From NCBI GenBank assembly GCA_946811185.2, contig OX328109.1, forward strand, positions 5,828,001-5,892,000: a stretch of 64,000 bases of DNA, written 5' to 3'. Shown here in pieces: positions 17,830 to 27,983 of this stretch; the stretch's first letter is position 1; every line of letters starts with the position of its first letter. This DNA is from Hippopus hippopus (lineage: Eukaryota > Mollusca > Bivalvia > Cardiida > Cardiidae). Made by a program: the position numbers and the translations under genes. The notes under the pieces are model-generated. The model saw only the letters and a list, made by a program, of their open reading frames with translations. It did no database searches and was not told the DNA's origin.

Positions 17830-18290
17830 AGCCCGTTTTTAGCCAGTTTTTAACCCAGTTCATCCTTATTTTATGAAACTATACTCACTCGTGTATCTTA
17901 AAGCTAAATGTTGCCCCTGATGGCTGCAACGTTGCACTGATTACGACGGATAGAAAATGCATTTCATGTTTTGGATGCCTTCAAAGCAATCGCTGTTGTC
18001 ATTTCCGGTTTTAAATGAGGACAAATCCCTTGAGTTTTTCTGTCCCTCACACCATATACATTGCTAATTTATTTGTGTTCACACAGCTTAGCCATTCTAT
18101 ACACTATACATCCTATACACTCTCAAGCTTTAACATCATTTTTTTCTCTCTAGCTGTAGGGATATATCTTTAAATGTAGCTCAAAAGATGACTTCTGTCT
18201 TTGATAGCATTTCCTCCATTTCCCACAATGTTTTCAAAAGCCTTCTTCTACAGGGTCGTTAAAACTCGGGATTGTGTGCTAAAGAGTTAA
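17830..18290 (+). repeat. Repeat-F copy 2 followed by half a MITE-A
   Basis: Repeat-F (17,830-18,178) keeps ATGTTGCCCCTGATGGCTGC. It runs into the right half of a MITE-A (about 18,190-18,290, ending GTGCTAAAGAGTTAA), as also seen for copy 1. The constant order suggests the two spread as one composite or share a target. Confidence 0.65.
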
Positions 18291-18637
18291 ATGGTTCAAA
18301 GAGTTTCCTTGCTCTCTAAAGTGCACAGACTCCAACAGAGTACAAATTATATTTTAGAAACCTTTTTTTCCGAGATGCAGATGCAAATTCTAGCAGTTTA
18401 GTTTACAATTACACTGAAATCACACTATTTGATGGATGAGCAAATTACACAGAATTGAAGATTGATCGAAAATATGCTTTCTTTCGAAGAATTCTTAAAA
18501 ATGCGGTGTAAGTGCAAGACGGCTACAGTATCCAACAATCGAAATTCGAGATTCAGGACCCGCGCTTTTAAAACTTCAGTCCGTGCTCAGCTGATTTTGT
18601 AGTCAAACTTTGAATTTCATTGGTACCTTTGCAAGTA

Positions 18638-19909
18638 CGAGGGGTGATCAGAAAGAACGCGGACCAGTGCCTTTATCGGAATATTGTTATAAAAATCAAC
18701 TTGGAATGTTTACTGTTTTTCAAAATAACCTCCTTTGTGTTCTATGCACTTATTCATTCTTGATTCCCATGCGCGAAACACGTGCGCGAGCCCGTCACGT
18801 GACATCACTCTCAACGACCCGGTCATGGCATGGGTTAGCTCCTCTCTGCTCTCGTAGCGCGTGCCACGTAGAGAATCTTTCAAAACAGGAAATAGCCAAA
18901 AGTCACATGGGGCCAGGTCTGGACTATAGGCAGGATGGTCTAATGTTTCTATGTTTAGTTTTTTCAAAACTTCCTGTACAAGTTTGGCTTTGTGAGCGAG
19001 AGCATTATCTTGATGTAAAATGACGCCTCTCCATAGAAGTTCCGGCTGTTTTTTTCGGATGGCCTGTATTAAATTTATTCGAATAATGCTGGCATAATAC
19101 TCAGCATTGACTGTAGTATGTATAGGTACAACATGATTTAGAAGAAAACGTTGAGAAGAGAAAAACATGATGCACATAACTTTACCAACAGACTTAGAAA
19201 GTTTGGCTTTAACAGGGGACGGCGATGTTGGATGTTTCCATACACTGCTTTGTTGTTTAGATTCGGGCTCGTAAAAGTGTACCCATGTTTCATCGCATGT
19301 CACAATACGATCAGTAAAGTTTGATCCTTCTTTCCTAATGCGTTCTAAAATTTCAGAACAAATTTCGACCTTAACCCCCATTTGCTCGGGCGTCAGTAGC
19401 CGAGGCACCCACCTTGCACAAACACGCGACATTCCAAGTTTGTCAGTTAAAATCTCCTGTGCACTTCCATAGGAAATGCTAAATGTGTCAGCTATTTCCC
19501 TGACAGTAACTCGACGATCTTGCTTTACATGCTGCTGCACATCCGCGATAGTTTTGTCCGTTACTGATGTTGATGGACGGCCAGATTTAGGGTCATTTTC
19601 AACGGTTTCGCGTCCTTCTCTAAATCGTCCAATCCATTTACAAATACTGGTTTTCTTAAGTGCTGAGTCCCCATAAACTTTATCTAAATCGGCCTTAATT
19701 TCCGATGAAGACTTTCCGACTTTAACGTAAAACTTTATAATTACTCTCTGCTCAAATAAAACGTCATCCGACATTGTGAACCGCTAACGCAGTATGTGAT
19801 AAAGTAAGTAACCAGGTAATTAATGTTCATCTGTGCAAATTTTTGTTATCTTAAGTAAAGTAGTTTTTGAAATAATCGGGTGGTTCGCGTTCTTTCTGAT
19901 CACCCCACG
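18638..19909 (-). mobile_element. Complete mariner transposon
   Basis: The 1272-bp element has about 28-bp terminal inverted repeats, GGGGTGATCAGAAAGAACGCG at both ends with two mismatches nearby, flanked by TA at 18,636-18,637 and 19,910-19,911 (the mariner target duplication). It contains one intact transposase frame. Intact ends and frame indicate a recent and possibly still mobile insertion. Confidence 0.95.
18710..19774 (-). CDS. Mariner transposase (DD34D)
   Basis: The protein has 354 residues, the normal mariner length. The N-terminal paired-like DNA-binding region (two helix-turn-helix units, about 1-110) contains FREGRETVENDPKSGRPSTS and WVPRLLTPEQ. Catalytic Asp residues are in TCDETWVHFYEPE, in HQDNALAHKA and in SPDLAPCDFWLFP. 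The spacing between the last two is 34 residues, the mariner signature. It cuts and pastes its own element at TA. No stop or frameshift is seen, so it appears functional. It lies 39 bp inside the right-hand boundary codons and 135 bp from the other end, as usual. Confidence 0.96.
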   Translation of the reverse strand: MSDDVLFEQRVIIKFYVKVGKSSSEIKADLDKVYGDSALKKTSICKWIGRFREGRETVENDPKSGRPSTSVTDKTIADVQQHVKQDRRVTVREIADTFSISYGSAQEILTDKLGMSRVCARWVPRLLTPEQMGVKVEICSEILERIRKEGSNFTDRIVTCDETWVHFYEPESKQQSSVWKHPTSPSPVKAKLSKSVGKVMCIMFFSSQRFLLNHVVPIHTTVNAEYYASIIRINLIQAIRKKQPELLWRGVILHQDNALAHKAKLVQEVLKKLNIETLDHPAYSPDLAPCDFWLFPVLKDSLRGTRYESREELTHAMTGSLRVMSRDGLAHVFRAWESRMNKCIEHKGGYFEKQ

Positions 19910-19929
19910 TACAAGTACAACAAATAGAG

Positions 19930-20088
19930 TTTATTTCATCAGCTTGTGGTTAATATGGGGAAATATTTGCCGAAAAAGGGAAAGGTATGCGAAAATAGCG
20001 AGTGCCGTAAGGCACGAGTTATTTTCGCGGACCTTTCCCTTTTGAGGCAAATATTTCCCCATATTAACCACAAGCTGATGAAATAAAT
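19930..20088. repeat. Long palindrome (foldback), 159 bp
   Basis: Arms starting TTTATTTCATCAGCTTGTGG and ending in the reverse complement pair over about 70 bp. The centre contains AAATAGCGAGTGCCGTAAGG...CACGAGTTATTTTCGC. It is next to, but outside, the mariner element. A palindrome with a similar GAGCCGAAGGCGAG-type loop is at 59,491-59,628. Confidence 0.8.
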
Positions 20089-20494
20089 TATATATTATAT
20101 TTCCTCTGATTATTTTGTCAACGAATGCCACTTTTAAAACTTAAAAACTTAAAAAACTTAAAAAAGTAGTTCCAGATTTTCGGCAGGATGAAAATATTCA
20201 CTGTGACGGGGAAATAATTCCCCCCAGCTTAAATTACGACATTTCTTTACCCATAACATTTCTAAAAATAGACACATGAAATATAATATTGAGGAATAAA
20301 GACTTCCATTGAATAGGAAGAAGGAAAGAGATGATACAAAATTAAAAGGTTGCTCTGTGAGGTGTATTTAATAAGTTCTGTATAATTTTGAAATTTCATG
20401 CTCAGCCGAGTTGAACATGAAAAAAGATAAAATTTTGCGAATTCCCCACCATTGTTTTATTAATCTGACTTGATGTGTATACATGAAATTGTAT
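20089..20494. other. Gene-free host DNA
   Basis: No feature was recognised apart from a short (AACTTAAAA)n stretch at about 20,135-20,165. Confidence 0.4.
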
Positions 20495-20775
20495 GATGTT
20501 AAACCCCAACATTATTTCAACCGTATCGTTGAGACCAGTGCACCTACTCATGCTTTCATGGGTTTTCTTTTACCAGTACTTCGCACGACATTCTTCCCAA
20601 GCCACTAGCTGCTTTCCACATAATCATCGTCGAAACAATTGTCAGCGTAGAAATGAAACCTATATTAATGACCATCATCAATTCCCGGAAATAAATTTGC
20701 AGAGGTGGGGATTCAAACCAGCGCCCTCCAGGTTTTCAGCCCTGTACGTTTCTGGCTGAGCTACCAGGCTTGGCT
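20495..20775 (-). mobile_element. tRNA-derived SINE
   Basis: Same family as the copy at 12,078: tail with CCAACATTATTTCAACCGTATC, body with AGCCACTAGCTGCTTTCCAC, and tRNA-like head on the minus strand (B-box complement GGGATTCAAACC at about 20,708, A-box region GAGCTACCAGGCTTGG). Confidence 0.75.
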
Positions 20776-20867
20776 TGACTTACCGCAGTTTACGACGAAC
20801 CAAGATCCGTTTCCTACGACAATTCTGATCTTTTGTTTCTCCGGGAAGGAGGGGATGATACTAGTAT

Positions 20868-21215
20868 CTATACTCGTTTTCAGCCAGTTTTTTACCCATT
20901 TCATCCTTATTTCATGAAACTATAATCATTCTTGAGTCTTCATGTCAAATGTTGCCTCTGACGACTGCAAGATCGCACAGGTTACGACAGATAGAAAATG
21001 TATTTCATGCTTTGGAAGCTTCCAAGCAATCGCTGTTGTCGTTTCCGTTTTTAAATGAGGACAAATACTTTGGGTTTGATTATCATGTACACTACATTTA
21101 TCGTTTATTTACCTATGTTTACACAGCTTACCAATACTTAAACCATTATGCACACTGCTAAGTTTTAACTACTATACTTTTTTTCTCTCTGGCTGTAGAG
21201 ATGTATCTTTAAACA
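20868..21215 (+). repeat. Repeat-F copy 3
   Basis: It shares TTATTTCATGAAACTATAAT, GAAAATGTATTTCATGC and TCTGGCTGTAGAGATG with the copies at 15,363 and 17,830. No MITE-A follows this copy. Confidence 0.75.
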
Positions 21216-22877
21216 CAAATAGCCGAATTCTGTAAATTGGGTCATAACTGACGTAATAAAAATAAGGCTGCAGCTTTAAATTGTCAAATAATGTCGGATA
21301 TTAGATGACACTGAGGATATTCGATTAGTAGATGAAAATAATAACGCAAAAATACAAGGTTTAGAAAATAGAAATCATGCAGTCGTATGAAAACCAACTC
21401 GATTCCATTACAATAAAAAAATATCACATAACAAGCTAGGATTAAATGTTTATTCCCCCCCCCCTCCTTTTTTTTCAAATTAGAATACTTTTTTCCCCCA
21501 TTTCTGTTCTATAAAATCGGAGGAAAAAGATGAAGCAATTTGCATTAAGTAAAACTGAATCCAACGTGTTATGACGTATTAAACGGTACCATATGAACGT
21601 TCATACTTTGGATTGGAAGTATTTATCATAATGTGGATATTTTGTGAAACAGTGTCAACTTGTTAAACGAGCCGAAGGTAAAGAGGCTGAACTACTTTCG
21701 ATTCTCACTCAATGACAGTTTTGTCTCTCTTTGACATTTAAAGGGGCTGTTCAGATTTATATAATCTCACCAAACTTCAAAAATGATTCATCTCTAAATT
21801 AAGTAAGGCAATAGCTCATAAAATACCAAAAAAGAAAGACAAAAGTACGAAAATATATTTTCAGTGGTATTTTCTTAATGGGCTTCGTCACGAGCCTATT
21901 ATTAAGGCATTTCCAGATTCTGCGCAAGAATCTCACAAAGCTTCACGGTAGTGTCATATGATCAATAACACTCGTAAACTATGTGGGATCTCGTTGTCTG
22001 CGCATGTCATATTCTTCGAAGATTCGACCTGTATGCTATGACGCATCACCATCTCTAGAGAAAATTAATACGCCGCTAATAAAGTGAGAATGGAGAAAAT
22101 GGCTATAAACAATACATCTGTGGAAGATGTAGCCTTTTTTCCGCTCTAAATATCTTGAAAATTTTACTATTTCAAATGGAAAAAATAGTTTTCACAAATA
22201 CTCTTGTTTTACTGCACATTTTTGTATACAGTTTCTAAATATAGACTTTAGGGAAACCGGGATTTGTGCAAGTTTTTCCACAGAGATCAACAAGAAGTGT
22301 CTGGGCTTAAACCGAAGCTATTGCCCCAAACCTGTAAGGGCTTTTTTTTTATAAATGGTCGGTGCATAGGTTACATGCTAGCTGATCATAGCTGAATGAA
22401 TCGTAACAGGTGGCGTTTGCTGAGTAAACGTTTATTTTATTTTGAAATTCAAACAAGCGGTTGTCGTTTTGAAAAGTAGTCCGGTTCTGTACCCAGAATT
22501 CCCAAATCAGATAGATGTGTATTTAAAAAATGCCACCTAGCGGAAGAAAATGTGTGGGATCTTATTCAAACAATCCCTATGACGTCATATCTGACCTAAT
22601 AGAGTTTGACGGTGTTACCGATTGCGAAGCGACCAACTCGTTATTTGAATGCCAAATTCGCACCTAAATGAACATAACCGGCAAGTTTATTTAGTTTGCA
22701 GAGAAATGTATATTCTGTAATATTTATCAGAGTTAAACAAAAAAAAATGAATCTGCAGAAAAGGAATGTCTAAAGAGGCACCTTGAAATTCATATACCAA
22801 AGTCCATTAAGTCTTAGAACTCTATATAAATCAAATGCGCCTTTATTCCCGTCTTGTGGAGACCGAAATGTTGTAAT
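21216..22877. other. Gene-free host DNA
   Basis: No gene was recognised. Bases 21,991-22,023 are an exact 33-bp reverse complement of 17,775-17,807. A C/T-rich low-complexity run is at 21,453-21,475. Confidence 0.4.
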
Positions 22878-23108
22878 TTAACTCTTTACCAAATTACAAA
22901 GTTTTAGACTGGTCAAAATTGAAAGTATTTTCATACTACAATCTAAATGTGGCTCAAATGATGGAATTTGTCTATGAAAAGGGAAGAGAAAACTTGTGGG
23001 AAAAGGAGAAAATGCTGTTTCCTAGCATTTTCTTCTTTTCCCACAATTTTTTCAAAAGGCTTCTTTCTTAGGGTCGTTAAAACTCGGGATTGAGTGGTAA
23101 AGAGTTAA
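22878..23108 (+). mobile_element. MITE-A, full length with TTAA ends
   Basis: The 231-bp element starts TTAACTCTTTACCAAATTAC and ends GTGGTAAAGAGTTAA. The ends are inverted repeats headed by TTAA, as expected of a piggyBac-mobilised element. The core hairpin is slightly mutated. Confidence 0.85.
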
Positions 23109-23383
23109 AAGTACTTTGCAAGAATATTTAACAAGATACTTGACAATGTTGATCCAAGATCAGACCGCACATTAGAATAATAGTTTCAAAGAAGATTTTT
23201 TTTTTTGTACTTTTAATATATTTTCTCCTTGAAAGGGGTGCTTATAGATGTTTATAATTAGACTCAAACTTCAGAGATGTACTATAAGCGAAATTGAGTA
23301 TGGGGATATCTGGCAGGGCGTCAGCAAAATTGATAAAGTAACAATAGCTGCCAAAAGTGAAGCATGTGGGTGTAAAAATGCGT

Positions 23384-23575
23384 CTAACCCTTATCCTGCT
23401 GAGTAAGTTAAAGCCGATAGTAAGAACCCGAATAATGTTATTTAAAACTTACTTAATAAATCTCATTATCGGAGAGTGTTGATCCAAGATCAGACTGCAC
23501 GTTCTGTGCAATCTGATCTTGATCTAGACTGTTTACAAAAGGTAAGTGAGTCGCGTTCAGTAGCTTAGAGGTTAA
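23384..23575 (-). mobile_element. MITE-B copy
   Basis: CTAACCCTTATCCTGCT at the left, a palindromic core around GATCAGACTGCACGTTCTGTGCAATC (described in parts: GATCAGACTGCAC and its complement), and GCTTAGAGGTTAA at the right. TTAA-type termini. Confidence 0.75.
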
Positions 23576-23589
23576 ATCTAAATCAGACC

Positions 23590-23880
23590 ATTTCAAAGTA
23601 TGAAAATTATTGTGAACATGGCAGTCTGTTATTGTACCGTCCAACTGTTAGTCGCTGGCAGAGAATTTAATTTCAAAACTAGGTAAAAATTGGCCAGGTC
23701 ACACTACCTTTTGATTACTTTTGCCTGATTTTCAAAAAAAATCATTTTTCTGCCGGCGACTAACACTTGGACCAACCACACAATAAGAGATTGTTATCAT
23801 CGTCACAATATTTTCCGTATTTTTAAATGGTACGGTTTAAATTTGAATGCATTTTAAAACCTGCATTGTCTTTTTAGTCG
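23590..23880. repeat. Foldback-E copy 1
   Basis: Left arm CTGTTAGTCGCTGGCAGAGA with a flanking TATGAAAATTATTGTGA is mirrored by CTGCCGGCGACTAACACTTG and TCACAATATTTTCCGTA. Other copies are at 36,063-36,410 and 40,360-40,740. Confidence 0.75.
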
Positions 23881-24235
23881 CTATTTGGGCTTTAACTCAG
23901 AGGTAAATATGCACATGGGGATGCGTATCTATAGGTAAATTCAGTACATGTTGTGCAAACAGACACCGTCTCACTAGATGACACTTCCGTCGCCGGTTAT
24001 TGCAATATTGGATTAGTCGGTGCTCCACATTTGCGGAAGTCATTCTGATTGGCTGACCTGTTTTCAAATATTTGTGCTTTGTTTTCAGCTTTTGCTGCAG
24101 ATATTTTCTTTAAAAAATAAATAATCTCCTCTCATAAATTTCTCTTCCTTGTCATTTTGTCCTACTTTTAGTAGGTTAATAGCATGTCTGGAAACGTAAA
24201 TTAAATAACCATTTCGGTTCTTTTGGGAGACATAC

Positions 24236-24345
24236 ACTTTTAAACCCACAGGCTGCTTGGTGCGACTCGATAAACGTTTGCCGATGGTGTAGATCAAGAT
24301 CAGACTGCACAGAATGGGCAATCTGCTCTAAGATCTATACTGACT
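24236..24345 (+). repeat. MITE-B fragment
   Basis: Core TGTAGATCAAGATCAGACTG with a partly mutated right arm, preceded by GGCTGCTTGGTGCGACTCG. The 3' terminus is lost. Confidence 0.6.
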
Positions 24346-24483
24346 GATACTATGCACATTTTTTTTTATCGAAAGTGAGAAAATGTCTGTTTTTATTCAT
24401 TCGTATACCCCCCCCCCCGTTTTTTTTTTTCTTTTTCTTTCTTTATTTTATTTCCTGAAAGTCGTTGAATTTATCTATCAGTT

Positions 24484-24713
24484 TTACCCTTTACAATAAA
24501 ATTCCGAGTTTAACCGACCCTAAAAAAGGGACTTCTGAAAACACTGTAGGAAAAGGAGAAAATGCTAGTAACCAGCATTTTCTCCTTTTTCCCACAATGT
24601 TTTAATTTTACCAAATTTTATAATTTGAGTAACATTTAAATTGTCTTTTTCAACGACTTTTAAAATGAAAGAGGCAAAGATTTTGTCGGCTGTTTAAGAG
24701 TAAAGTGTTAATA
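24484..24713 (-). mobile_element. MITE-A copy
   Basis: Core GGAAAAGGAGAAAATGCTAG...CCAGCATTTTCTCC (24,549-24,592) lies between CCCTTTACAATAAAATTCCG and TTAAGAGTAAAGTGTTAA. Confidence 0.75.
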
Positions 24714-24879
24714 ATGGTAGATTTAAAAATTTCTTCGAACATAAATAAGGAAAATGCTTTTAAAATGTCACACCAAATCAGGTTCCCTTTCTAACTTTTT
24801 AAAGGATTCATTAGAAATCTTTCAACAACATTTACGCCTTAACGACTTTTGTTGGTCTCAATGGCAATTAACAGAAGAA

Positions 24880-25600
24880 AGCGGGGATCCACCATAGTCC
24901 CCATGCTGTACTATTAAGGAATCTATTTAGATTTGACTTTTTAGATTTTTTTAGATTTAGTAAATGCTTTTTTTTTTTTTTATATAATTTTAACATTTCA
25001 AAATTACCCTTACTGAATACTGTGAAAGTAAAATTTAATTCTATTTGTTTTGGAATTACGCAAAATTAAACATAATAAAGTCACCAACTAAAACAATAGT
25101 TCCATCATATACCAAAGGGACATAACTTTGCGTAACATGTAAGCACAGTTCAAGTTATCCATCTTGCTTTTCCATAGACTGTCGAATTACGAGCTGACCG
25201 TTAAACTTATGAAGTCTTCATTTCCCGAAAAAAAAAAAAAAACCACACACACAGATATTTATGTCAAATGATGCCTGAATGAAGGGGGTAGGGGGTTATC
25301 CATCATAGTCCCGATACTGTACTTTTAAGGGACCAATTTAGGTTTAAGTTTTAGTTTTATGACATTTAAAAATTACCTGTACTAAAGACTGTCAAAATAG
25401 AATTTGACCGCATTTGCTTTGGAATTGGATAGAAATTAACGTTAATGAAGTCTCTAACAAAAAAACAAAAGGTTCACCATATACCACAAAAGGACATAAC
25501 TTTGAGTTACATTCAATCAGTTCAGGTTATCAGTCTTGACTTTTCATAAACCGTGGAATTCCTTACTGATATTAGAATATATGTATGAAGTCTTTATTTA
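24880..25600 (+). repeat. Two diverged tandem units of about 370 bp
   Basis: Landmarks of the first unit (CACCATAGTCCCCATGCTGT, TTTGTTTTGGAATTACGCAA, GGGACATAACTTTGCGTAAC) recur in the second (ATCATAGTCCCGATACTGT, TTTGCTTTGGAATTGGATAG, AGGACATAACTTTGAGTTAC). No coding potential. Confidence 0.75.
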
Positions 25601-25692
25601 AAAAAAAGAAAAATGATATTCAATTTAAATGGTGCAATTCTAGAATATCTAAACAAACAATAGACAGCGCTGAGTTAAAATCAGGACTCTAT

Positions 25693-25790
25693 ATAGGCAG
25701 GCAGGCATAAGCAAGCAGGCCGGCAGCCAGGCAGGCATATGGATGGGACGGAGGAATGGATAGACAGAGAGACGGATAAATGATAACTTA
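25693..25790. repeat. GGCA-rich microsatellite
   Basis: Imperfect (GGCA)n grading into (GGATGGAC)-like units. Confidence 0.7.
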
Positions 25791-25816
25791 ATAACAAACA
25801 CCAAACAGTTGAATAT

Positions 25817-26022
25817 TTCAACAACTTTGAGGTAGAAGGTTTTTAAAAATATTGTGGGAAAAGGAAAAAAATGTTGATAATCAGAGTTTCCTCCTTAATC
25901 CAAAATGATTTCGCTTTTTCCAAAGACAAAACACATCACTTGAGTCACTTTTGATAATGTCGTCTGCAAATGCTTTAAAACTGAACAAGTCCAAAACTTT
26001 GTCGTCTGGTCAACGGTTAAAT
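25817..26022 (-). mobile_element. MITE-A copy, degenerate
   Basis: It retains ATTGTGGGAAAAGGAAAAAA and GTCGTCTGCAAATGCTTTAA. The right core arm is eroded. Confidence 0.65.
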
Positions 26023-26129
26023 ATAGACTCGTTAGACAGTCTAAGTACGACTCGGTTATCTAAGAAGATAAGGACGAACTTGTAGGGCGTCAACTTCCGA
26101 GATCATTTATCAAATTTGTCGTAAAAGCT

Positions 26130-26450
26130 CAATCCCTTGGCTGCTGAGCGCGACCCGATGCATTTGTGCGGACAATGTAGATCAAGATCAGCCTGCACAT
26201 AAAGTGCAATCTGATCTTGGATCCAGACTGTCCGATGTGGTAAGATATTTCCATCGAAAAGAAGTTACATCGAAATATTTGGGTTTTTACTAGACCAATT
26301 CGTAGTAAATTTTCATCGGATTTAATTAGAATAATCTGACTAACAGGATCGGATACAGTAGGTCTGAAGATCAGACTGCACGTTCTGTACAGTCTGATCT
26401 TGATCTCCGTTGTCTGCAAAAGTGCTTCAAATCGCGTGTAGCAGCGTAAG
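26130..26450 (-). repeat. Two MITE-B cores in one stretch
   Basis: Cores are at about 26,176-26,230 (TGTAGATCAAGATCAGCCTG) and 26,366-26,410 (AGATCAGACTGCACGTTCTG). The first is preceded by GGCTGCTGAGCGCGACCC and the second followed by GTAGCAGCGTAAG, so this may be one element with an internal duplication. Confidence 0.65.
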
Positions 26451-27044
26451 TGTAAAGAGAGACTACAGCCAGCTGCTCGAGTCTAAAACTACTACTTATC
26501 TGTCGTTATCGTCTCCGGTAATTTCGGAATATTGGATATTTTATCCCAGACCGAATCCATCGTTCTTTGACTTTTTTTTTTCACGCTTAAATTGTTTGTG
26601 TATCAAATCAAAATAAATTTCTACAGAGTGAACACCCAAACTAATAGATTAAATATTGATTTCTGGTGTTTACGACTGATATAATATCATGATCTTACAT
26701 TTTAAAACCATCCCACTTTTCCTTTTTCTCATACATACTAAACATACCATAGCTCTAATGGGGATACAAAAGTGCACGAGCAGTGAAGTAACAGCAATCA
26801 AAATGTAAGGTTAATATCCACCGATAATTTGCTTTAATATCATGTATAAAAAGGAATAAATTATTTGTATTTGCTTGTATACCATTTACAAAGGGTTCGT
26901 ACATTCGACTTTCAAGATATAAAATGCACTTTAGATCCAATGAAACACAGCATTAGCGGAACACACCCTTTAAACACGTTTCAAAATATCACTGACCTAT
27001 AGTCTTTGTCAATAACGATGAAACGCCTAAGAATTCGTTGATCC
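26451..27044. other. Gene-free host DNA
   Basis: No gene was recognised. Confidence 0.35.
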
Positions 27045-27245
27045 AGGAGCAAATTTCGTACAGCTGCCGCCATCTTGTGTCACGTGACACTGTTTGGAAC
27101 GAAAAATTTCATTGGTTGATATGTACTGACAGTCGCACATTCAACCAATGAAATTTCGTACAGCTGCTGACGTCTTGTGTCACGTGACACTATTTGGAAC
27201 GAGAAATTTCATTGGTTGTTATGCGCGACTGTAAGTGTCGAATGT
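27045..27245. repeat. Direct repeat pair with CACGTG-centred motif
   Basis: Two units of about 70 bp (about 27,057-27,125 and 27,149-27,220) share TTTCGTACAGCTGC, CTTGTGTCACGTGACACT and AAATTTCATTGGTTG. GTGTCACGTGACAC is itself palindromic. The unit sits 800 bp upstream of the GPCR start codon, so it could also be a promoter-proximal element. Confidence 0.6.
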
Positions 27246-27983
27246 ACGAACCCATGTCAATGGCGCAGATATTTGAGCGAGTTTACAGGTTCGAGCGACT
27301 GTAGAAAAATGTTTTAGCTCTGAGTTGTCGAACGAATAAGGAGAATAACTGTTAGCCTAGAAAAGATACGGTGTTTTTTTGTAATGGGGGCGAGTAACGG
27401 GCTTGTTTATAATATATTGTCTATAGGTGACAGGAGTCAAACTACGAACCCCAATGGTCAAATATGGTCCAAAATATGGTATAATGACGTAAACAGCTTG
27501 GTGTCTGCTTTGATTGGCTAAAATGTTACGTTAAAATATTCACTCGCCATTGATAAAAAAAGACTTTCACCCACTAAAACGGTATTTGTTTGTATTTTTT
27601 ATCATTTTCAAAAGAAAATAATACGTCAATAATTGAAATGTTACAGAGTTACGACTTAAAGGTACAAGTTTGTTGTTCAATGCTTTTTTTCAACATTATT
27701 TCACTCATATCATTTGTTTGAATGGACAACACTATGAGAAAAACAGGTAACGCTACTCACCAGGATTATCTTCTATCACATAATGCGTTCAAAATCATTC
27801 TTTTTTTTTTGTATCGTAAAACACAGGATAGTTTGGTAAAAGTTACTTAAGAGTCCATATACTGAATGGGCTGTGCGTTCAATAAACAGCACATGCTATC
27901 ATTCATATTTACCAAACTCATTCATATTGTAACGATCTTCTTGTCTACTTTCAGATAACCTATAAACAACGACGCAGTGGAAC
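27246..27983 (+). promoter_or_regulatory. 5' flank of the GPCR gene with probable UTR splice acceptor
   Basis: TCTACTTTCAG at about 27,943-27,953 looks like a 3' splice site 30 bp before the start codon. An upstream non-coding exon is therefore likely, but not located. Confidence 0.45.
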
